Source: Sisyra terminalis (taxonomy: Eukaryota; Arthropoda; Insecta; Neuroptera; Sisyridae). From it: 64,000 nucleotides of DNA. Position numbers and translations under genes: made by a program. Under the pieces are notes generated by a model. The model did no database searches. It was given only the letters and a program-made list of their open reading frames with translations, and was not told the origin of the DNA. Where the stretch lies: the NCBI GenBank assembly GCA_958496175.1, contig OY292276.1:22276001-22340000 (forward strand), written 5' to 3'. Shown here piece after piece: positions 56,031-64,000 of the stretch. Each line of letters opens with the position of its first letter. Within the stretch, counting starts at the first letter, position 1.

Positions 56031-59000
56031 TACGTGAGGGTGAGTTGTAATGTAAGCTTTGGTTGGAGGCGGGAGTTTTAAATTCAATTATTAGTTGCAT
56101 CCTCAAACGCCTTCGTCTAACGTCTCCATATCCTGTAATACAAGGATTTTTTTTCGAAGAACGATAAAACACGTAATTTATGCATACTTCATGTAATGAA
56201 TTTTATGACATATATTTGTATGGTCTTATTGCTTTTTTTGTCGCGAAGTGATTTTTTTTCACTTAAAAACAATTGAGAATGAAATTTGATAAGAATTATG
56301 AAGTGAGAATTGCTAAAATTCCCATAGAGAAAGGGTCAACAAATTTATTATATGTTTCAAATGGAAAAAGTTTATTTTGTTCGTCACAGAATAAAATAAA
56401 ATAATGTAATTTGAATTCCCGGCAGATTTGAAGATGCAAAGTTGAAATTCTGGAAAAAATTTGCAATAATAACATACCTTTATAATCTTGTATTACACAC
56501 AGAAAAAGGGAAAAATATAAAAAAAAAATATGGAAAATTCCGAGAAAAATTTATTTATAACACTCATTTTTGTCATATTTCAATACACTCTTTTTGTTTA
56601 CTGTTTTGATGAAAATTTATTCACAACTACCCTTATGCACACATACATTTGAGGGTAGTTTTTTTTTTGTTCGTTCTCTCCTAATATTTCAAAGTAAAAA
56701 AATCGTCTCGTATCTACTTGAAAATTTATTTGTATACGGTCTAAACGACCTACACCTACGACTTCTGAATACTTCTCACACTTACCCTCTATATGCATGT
56801 ACGTAACATAATATTTTTATAAGTAGTGGTTTTTCACACATATTCAATTTTTCATTCAAATCACCCGCCATAAATATAACGTCATGATATCAAATGAAAT
56901 TTGTGTACCCGACGCCTACTTTATACATTTCTTCTTTTACGAGAAGCAATAATCATACCTAATATATAATAAGATATTCTCTTTGCAAAAATATATTTAT
57001 CATACCGCTTTTTAAATATGTACTCAAATATCAAAGCAAAATCTTTTTTGTTTTTGTCTTTGATTATAACAACACAAAAAAAAAACTCTTTCTTGCTGTT
57101 AAATATTTATCACTAGACATTAAAGTGAGACTGCAAGAGTAATCAATAATCCTTCAATATTTAAATACTTTATTCTTTTACTAGTTGAATCTATTCCAAT
57201 AATTAATTATCCAAGTAGCATTAAACATTTATAACAATATGCAAAGGTAAAAAGTATTTTAAACTTTTTTATTTCACAATGAATATCTGAACTAATTATT
57301 TCTCTCTGTTCAAAATTATCTTTAGCTGAAATCATTTTGAAAGCGTATTTTTATTATTGATCAAATTAAAATATAATTTAGCACGAAAATTGTGATTTGT
57401 CAAATATAGCGACATATTTTGAAAATGAAACCAATCATCTCTGGTACAAGTTAAAAAATTATACAAATGTTCATGAAAATAGAAACTATGGAGATGTTAA
57501 TTAACTTTTTTTACATAAATTTAAACTTTTATTAAAATGTTTCTTTCATGATAATGCTACGACATATGTACTTTGTAAAATATGTAAGCACCCCTCTGCA
57601 CAAGCTCCCGGCAGGTATTTCAGCCTGGTATACAGGCTCCTAGTGATTACAGTTTCCTTATAGTTACCAAACCAATACAAATACGAAGCAAAAAGTTGAA
57701 TTTAACATTTGTACTACCCTTATTCCAAATAAAAATAATAATAATGACCAAATTTTCAAATTTTTCTTGTCCCGAATAATTTGTCCTATGGTAGTAGGAA
57801 ATACAACAACAAAAAATTTTAAAAATTAAAAAAAAAAAATCTCAAATTAAGTTTTGAAATAGCGTTTTGCTATCGTAAAAATTGCGTTCCCCTACAAAAA
57901 GATCTCATGAACGGAAAACTGAACCTGAAATTTTGGAAACAGTTATTAAAATGTTGTTTGTTAAAAAAACACTGTGTGGATTTAAAATCTGGACTATCGA
58001 AAAACAAAAAGAGAAGTATTTAGAGAGTTTCAAAATGTGGTACTGAAGAAGAATGGAAAATTTTTGAATGAACATGTTTAGTCACACGTAGTTGAAATAG
58101 GAAGACTTAACAAATAAGAACGGTAACTGGTTAGATTACAATAAGAATAGCTAAATAGGAGAGTAACATTCATATAAAAAAGGATAATATTAAATATTGT
58201 TGAAGAGGTATTGGAAGGGTCCAAGAATATGGGAAGAAGACGTCTGAATTTCTGAATCGATACGAAAAAGGAATGAAGTACCTTAATTTTAGAAACTACC
58301 CCAAAGGAATAAAGTGAAAAGGAAATCATGAAAACAACTGAAATTGCCGACAAGTAAAAACCATAAAAAATGTGTTTATAATCAATTAAAAAGAACAAGA
58401 ATATATAATTTAGGATAGTGGTGAACCAAACAATGATTAGAAATGAAATTGCCAAAATTGGAACCTGTAAAGCACCAACGGAAAAAGTGGTTTTCAATTA
58501 AATTTAAAGATTTTTTAAACATTGAAGTGAAAAATATAAATTAATTCTATTTATTTTCTCAGAAAAATAAGATTTCATAAATTGCATATTAAGTTAAACT
58601 GCTCATATAATAACTTCAATATAATTTATTTGGAAAGTTTTATTACTTGGCTAGGAATTATTTGGAAGTTTTTTTTTCGTTGGTGGCGTCCAATATTGAG
58701 AGTTGATGATTTAAATTTTATTTTTTCTATGAAAAAGTCATATAGGTACTAATTGTGTTATTAGTCTAGAAACAGCAATTATAATTATTGACTAGCAGTG
58801 CAGCTGTTTAAGTTTAGTTCTGAAATTTTAATAAAAAGTAAAGTTAATTACAGTTTGAGTTATCTATTTACGTTGTATCAGGAAGCGAACTTTTATTTTC
58901 ATAGAAAATTCCCATTTATTCAACGAGCAATTTGGCTCACAGCAGCTCCAAGTGTGGAGGGTGAGGGCGAGAGGGTATAAAACAATTATTGAATTGAACA

Positions 59001-61539
59001 CTGACCAAGTTTTCGATTGGTGTTTTGTACCACTTGATTGAGACAAATAGTCACAAAATAGAACGAACGAATGTTCGAATGAGAATGAATGTGGAGGACT
59101 TGATGGGTTATAAAGTCATTTTCAATTTACCGTTTTCTCGGCAAAAGCTTATTCGCCCGTTCATGTATCCATCCTCCCCCCGCTAACATTCACATGCCGA
59201 ACCAAACGTAAACATTCGAATTATATTCAACGAAATCTTTATCCTAAAATAACAATGTAAACTATTCACACGGAAAACTTTTCAAATTAATTTGATATTC
59301 CCTCGTTAGTCAATTAAAAGGTAATATAATTATTTTCAAAAAATAGACATGGAAGTGAAAAAAGCGTTTATTATTGCTATTACGAATAATGAGTGCTAGA
59401 AGTGAGCATACATGTAAGATAAGAAAGCTTTAACAAAATGAAAAAATCCGTCTCGTTTTTCCTTTAGTTTCATTCAGTTAGATCTCATTATTTTCGTTAT
59501 TAACCTGATCCAGACATTATTCCTTTTACTCCTATATTCTTTGTATCAAAGTGATGGAAACGGGCGACTTTTGTGCAATTTTTATTAGAAGTTTGTTTGA
59601 TTTCCAACACGCATTTCTTTTCATTTTGTATAAAAATATAATTTCTTTTTTGTGACGGAAATATTTTCCTTGGAAAATATTTTTCTCAGTTTATATATTA
59701 CATATATATACTGTGCACCAATCGAAATTTTGCGTGTCTGGTGAGGGTTTTTTTTTTCACATTGTATTAAAGCACGCATTTCGATTTAGTTAGAGTTTTA
59801 GCTAAGAGGGAATTTATTTTTGTAATCGTAACTTTTTAAATAATAAATTAAGATTCCGAGCTGGAGGAAAAAAAAATCATAAACTAACGTGTCATTGATA
59901 ATAATTATAGATATGGGGTTAGATTAAACGTTCTAAATGCTGAAAAAACTTCGATTAGTGACGTGTTATATGTTGAAAAATGGAAATGAGAAGAAAGAAA
60001 GAAAAATCGAGGAAAATAAGTATAAAAATTGCAAAAAATACTAAAGTTTTGTTAACATTTTCTTAAGATGAATATGATGATGGTGTGGTGCTAAGAGTTT
60101 CCCGTATTTGAAAATTTCATGGACGAAGTATTGTGGAGGACGAAAAACTTATATTGTTATCGAGTTGGTGTTACGTTAGACATGTACTACATTCGAGTTT
60201 ATATTATGTGTCGAAGCAGTTTTCAGGGATGGGAGAAATGATAAAATATTCGAGAACCAAAATTTATATTTCCACATATTTGACGGGAATGAACAACAAT
60301 GTGGTGGCTACCACTAGCTTGGCGGGCGTAAAATACTTGTACAAGAGTTGGAGACAAATCTCCCCCAAACAAATGTATTTGTAGTCAAAATTTTTCATCA
60401 AAACTCGTTGCAAAAACATCTGTTGTTTCGTTATCGCATCTATAAAACCGCTCGTAAGTAAAAAAATTGACAAAACATTTGTAGCTGGTAAACAGAGGGT
60501 GAATTTGAGTATTTAAGGGGTTGATTGACATTTTATTTTAGTGTTTCGGTGTTTATACATTTTTGAAGTGAAAAATGTTTTTCCTAATACATTTTTTTGT
60601 GTCATAATCTTGATGGTGATAACGAATTAAGTTCATGGGTTTGAAAAAAAGGAAATATTATCCTTCTATTTTCTCGAGCGCTTTTATATCCAAGTGTTGG
60701 AAAATAATTATTCTCTTCTTATCTTTTCACTCGAGTGGAACTGACATCATTACCCCTCGATCTCGATTTTCTTTGTATGAAGAAAATCTCTAGTCGAGTT
60801 CTTATTCATTTTCTTTTGCTTACCGGGATGATGTTGGCTTGTCTATAAGGAAAACATGTATGTTAGTGTTAGGTATGTAAATAATCCGTCTCTATGATAT
60901 TAATTATTTGAGCCATCCCTCAATGTGAATGGATGTAGCATTAATATTTTATGGATTTACTAGATGGCATTACGTATGTGTAATGTGTCACTCCCGTCGT
61001 CAACCCTTTAAGTCCTTTAAGTAGTCACTGTTTCATCGTTTATGATGTTATATCACTGACATGAATCAGTCGATGTTTGCTTTTTCTACGTGTCAAGCAA
61101 AGGATAACATAAAGAGGAAAAAACAAGAAAAGGGATCGTCTCAAAAATAAACAAACTCTGTGAAAACTTTTTCAATATGAAATAGAATTTTCAACACAAA
61201 TTTCAATCCTTCAGAAGAAAAACATCGACGGGAAATTAATCGAATCAATTAATTGAAAACTTCCAATTACATAGAAAAAAATTTCCTTTGGAACTTAGAA
61301 ATGAATTTTTATTTTCATCTAGAAGTAAATATTATGTAAAACGTACGAACAGAGATAATTAAAAGTGTTTGTATTACAAAAAATAAAAATCTATACGATC
61401 GTTTTTTTTTTTTTGAAAATAAATTAACCAATTACTTCAACGATCCAGAGAAGATCTATTTAACGTAAAATTTTTGAAAAAAAAAATATAACAGATAAAA
61501 AGACTAACTAACTTTATATACAACAATATTGATAAAAAT

Positions 61540-62700
61540 ATACCAACAGTGTTAGCTTTCTTAGATCTTGCAAAGATACTATCAATCATGAGATACTATT
61601 GAAAAAACTTTGGAGAAAAGGTATCAGGGGTCTTCCGCATCAGCTAATTCAAAATTGTAATACAAATTACATTATTTTTTATCTTGTATATTGACGACAT
61701 ATTTGATGGTCTACCGAAAAACAACTTAGTTTCTTATGCTGATGACACGGTTGTGTTATGTTGTGGTAGGAACTGGGGAGAGGTTAATGTTCATTTATCG
61801 AATTGGTTAAAAAAATTGGATACTTGGCTAAGAAATAATCAATTATCGTTAAACACAGATAAATATACCTTTATTACTTTTGGAAGCTATGTAGATAGTA
61901 TACCAGTTAAATTTCAACTTTTTATTAGAGATAAAGAACTAAAAAGAGTAAGAAGCTGCAAATACCTTGGTATATATTTTGACTGCCACATGAAATGGAA
62001 TATTCATGCTATGGAACTTGCAAAAAAAAAAAACAAAACAAATATTTTACTTTCCTATTTTATAAATTAAATAATTATTTCCAAGCACCTGTTCTAAAAA
62101 CAATTTACCATGGTCTTTTTGAAGGCATGATTACTTATGGAATTATAGCGTGGGGTGGGGCCTACGACCGCTCGATAAGACAACTAGCTTACATCCAAAA
62201 TAAGTTAATTAACAAAATATGTAACAACAATCGATTGACTGCGCCATTGAAAATACGAGACTACTTTATAGTTAGAGCTCTTAGTTTTTATTATAATGAT
62301 TGTAAAAAACTTCATGGTGAAAGGCTGAGTAACACTAGATCTAAGCAGCTAGTATTGCCAAAAATTAAAAAAAACTATTCAAGCCAAAAGTGCTTACTAC
62401 GTTGCGATTAAGTATTTTAATATGCTACCTGAAAACATGAAATCACTGATCTGTTCCAAAAAGATATTGGGGAAAAAGCTGGGAAACTGGATTTCCAACT
62501 CTAGGACGTAATTTTAGAAAAAATAGTTTTAAGTAATATTGTAATATATCTTTTTTAAGTTTGTATTATTGTTTTGATAAATTTTATTAACTATACTATT
62601 TTTGTGTAAATTTTGTAGTTCTTCTGGTTCTATGAACTGGTGTAACGCACCTCTATAGAAATCCCACCAGAAGTAAAAAGAATAAATAAAATAAATAAAG
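61540..62700 (+). pseudogene. Jockey-like LINE relic: reverse transcriptase, internally deleted
   Basis: Pieces run in order in shifting frames: LAFLDLAK, then DTINHEILLKKLWRKGIRGL with PHQLIQN, then from 61684 YIDDIFDGLPKNNLVSYADD (the YADD catalytic box), LDTWLRNNQLSLNTDK, VRSCKYLGIYFD, then after a frameshift near 62030 TYGIIAWGGAYDRSIRQL and YIQNKL. A further frameshift near 62385 leads to AYYVAIKYFNMLPENMKSL. Between PHQLIQN and YIDDIF the usual GVPQGxxLGPLLF segment is missing, so part of the palm is deleted. Endonuclease and ORF1 are absent. The 3' end has a stem (CTTCTGGT 62621 / ACCAGAAG 62666) and an AT-rich AATAAA-type tail near 62680-62699. Confidence 0.8.
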
Positions 62701-62774
62701 ATATGAGAAACTAATATATTGGCTGGCAACTAAGAAAATACATATTTCAAATAAGAAGGAAAATTTTAAATTTT

Positions 62775-63115
62775 TGGTTAAAAATATAACTTTATTCAAT
62801 GAGGTATTGTTCGTTTTTGTCGATGTGCTTTTGCCATCGTTCAGACACTGACATTATTCCACATTCTTAAAATTTATGATGTTTCCTATTGAAAAACTGA
62901 ATTAAACGTGATTTGACAACATCAGCGTCATTAAAAAATTGCCCTTGAAGGAGTCCCGCAGGGGATCAAATAATTTGTAATCCGAAGGCGCAAGGTTGGG
63001 GGTTGGGGCAATATTGTGGATGTGACAATACATCCCAACCCCGTTCCAATACTTTTCAGTGAGTAACCAAAGATGAGTGGGGCTTTGAATTACCATGGTG
63101 GAAAACAACACCGTT
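62775..63115 (-). pseudogene. Mariner-family transposase relic (C-terminal third)
   Basis: Minus strand, in shifting frames: VVFHHGNSKPHSSLVTH, a stop, VLERGWDVLSHPQYCPN, then NLAPSDYKLFDPLRDSFKG, and near the end SVSERWQKHIDKNEQYLIE with a stop. These match the mariner blocks HHDNARPH, LPHPPYSPDLAPSDYxLF and LPERWQK (family knowledge). The catalytic aspartate of HDN is now glycine, and there are stops and frame breaks. The N-terminal two thirds, including the helix-turn-helix, are absent. It lies directly after the LINE relic. Confidence 0.8.
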
Positions 63116-63477
63116 ACAATTTCCCAATACTGGATCTAAAGACCAGAATAAAATTATTCTACGCCAATATGTATATTGTACATACTGTTTTCATCCAAAT
63201 TCCATATCAATTTCATCCAATTTTAAAAAACACACTTATAAGAAAGTCAGTTTGAGCCAATCAAATTGTTCTTGCCAAAGAAGTAGCCTAGAAATCTTGA
63301 ATGAATTGAATGAAAGGAGAATAAAAACAAAAATTAAAAGTAAAAATCGAATTATCGGGTATTTAATTGAAGAAAAAGAAATGCGTTTACAAAAAACTTT
63401 CATTTGAAATTTCTAACGAAGTTTTTTGTTAAACTTAAGCAAACTTAACAAATAATGGATATAATTAATGAATTTTG

Positions 63478-63910
63478 GTCAAAAGGCGTGCTAAGGACGA
63501 AGCAACCTATCAAGAATTGAAAGAATGTAATAAAAAGTATATTGAAAAAAACATTCCATCGTTTGTTTGCTTGCATGGAATGAAAATGATTGTTTGAAAC
63601 AAGGGACAACCTAAAAAAAGTACCTATTGTGGTCGATTGAAACACCAAGAAAAGCATCATCGTACAGCTGCTATACTAAATGCTGCTACTATAGTTATAG
63701 GAAAGCACAAATAAATTTTAATTTCCGATGACGTAAACCAAGAAAATTACTAAAAAAAATACTATATAAATTGATATATAAGAAAAAAAATTAAAGGAAC
63801 ATTTATCAAGTCTTGAAAGTTTTGATTTGACCCAGACTAGAGGCGACGATTTAATATCAGTTGGAACTGGTAGTAAAATTGAGGGGGAATCATTGCAAGA
63901 TGAAAAATGA
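63478..63910 (+). pseudogene. Protein-like islands of unknown origin
   Basis: Three plus-strand segments read like protein although each is closed by stops: VKRRAKDEATYQELKECNKK then YIEKNIPSF (63478-63594), a basic piece QGQPKKSTYCGRLKHQEKHH then RTAAILNAATIV (about 63600-63715), and an acidic piece KEHLSSLESFDLTQTRGDDL then ISVGTGSKIEGESLQDEK (about 63795-63910). Frames differ. The set could be a decayed transposon or processed pseudogene. I do not recognise it. Confidence 0.3.
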
Positions 63911-64000
63911 CCAAGGGAAAATATTAAAACTAACGAAAGTGAAAGTAGTATAAAGAAGCAATATGAGTAAGTTACCAAGTCGCACATGACCGTTATAGGT

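Larger units (their letters stand above)
48861..61539. other. No gene confirmed; possible regulatory DNA upstream of the Beat gene
   Basis: No coding exon is supported in these 12.7 kb. A few patches (49,400-49,700; 53,000-53,100; 54,400-54,800; 55,350-55,500) are less AT-rich than their surroundings. At 49,609 a minus-strand GTAAGT donor follows an open stretch that has no methionine and no signal-like residues. The first exon of the Beat gene could still lie here or beyond the window. Confidence 0.4.

Noticed and set aside
57603..57655. GC-richer patch with an AGCCTG/CAGGCT hairpin
   Set aside because: A 6-bp stem is too short to call, and it does not fold like a tRNA.
58078..58497. 139-codon minus-strand ORF rich in Phe, Ile, Leu and Ser
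   Set aside because: It is the longest open frame upstream of the gene, but its hydrophobic make-up is what AT-rich DNA gives by chance. There are no motifs and no splice context.

Overview
This window is AT-rich eukaryotic DNA, almost certainly from an insect. The only gene I can identify is a member of the beaten path (Beat) immunoglobulin family, a neuronal recognition family of insects and related arthropods. The mobile-element relics (Jockey-like and RTE-like LINEs, a mariner, a tRNA-derived SINE, Penelope-type repeats with hammerhead-like motifs) also fit an insect. I cannot assign an order. Most of the window is intronic or intergenic, and most short ORFs look like chance.

The gene lies on the minus strand. 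Five coding exons are supported by reading frame, splice sites and phase: 42322-42117 (Ig1, first half), 42025-41890 (Ig1, second half), 24160-24027 (Ig2, first half), 23968-23758 (Ig2, second half and linker) and 21335-21244 (C-terminal hydrophobic tail and stop). They join without a frame break into about 259 codons. Introns are 91 bp, about 17.7 kb, 58 bp and about 2.4 kb. The start codon and signal-peptide exon are not certain. The best candidate is a hydrophobic segment at 43663-43597 with a strong donor in the correct phase, but it has no methionine and overlaps the end of a MITE-like element.

The rest is repeat-rich. 1-6.4 kb holds a Jockey-type LINE relic and the first of three copies of an unnamed repeat (others at 8.6 and 9.3 kb). 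7.0-7.7 kb is an unusually GC/CpG-rich patch that could be a promoter or first exon on the plus strand. 11-14.4 kb has two LINE relics. The 17.7-kb intron holds a fold-back element at 26.6-27.0 kb, clusters of a roughly 140-150 bp tandem repeat (26.4-27.4, 29.9-30.7 and 38.9-39.3 kb), an RTE-like relic at 32.5 kb, two SINE copies (30.9 and 35.7 kb) and a fold-back with a (TA)n core at 36.6-36.9 kb. Upstream of the gene, 44.3-48.9 kb is a nested inverted structure with tandem Penelope-like terminal repeats. 61.5-63.1 kb holds a decayed Jockey-like LINE and a decayed mariner, and 63.5-63.9 kb holds protein-like islands of unknown origin.

The most interesting signal is a set of six short motifs, in two unrelated-looking repeat families, that match or nearly match the hammerhead ribozyme core (CUGANGA, stem-loop, GAAA). 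One repeat family sits next to the tandem satellite, an arrangement that recalls retrozymes and Penelope-associated small hammerheads.
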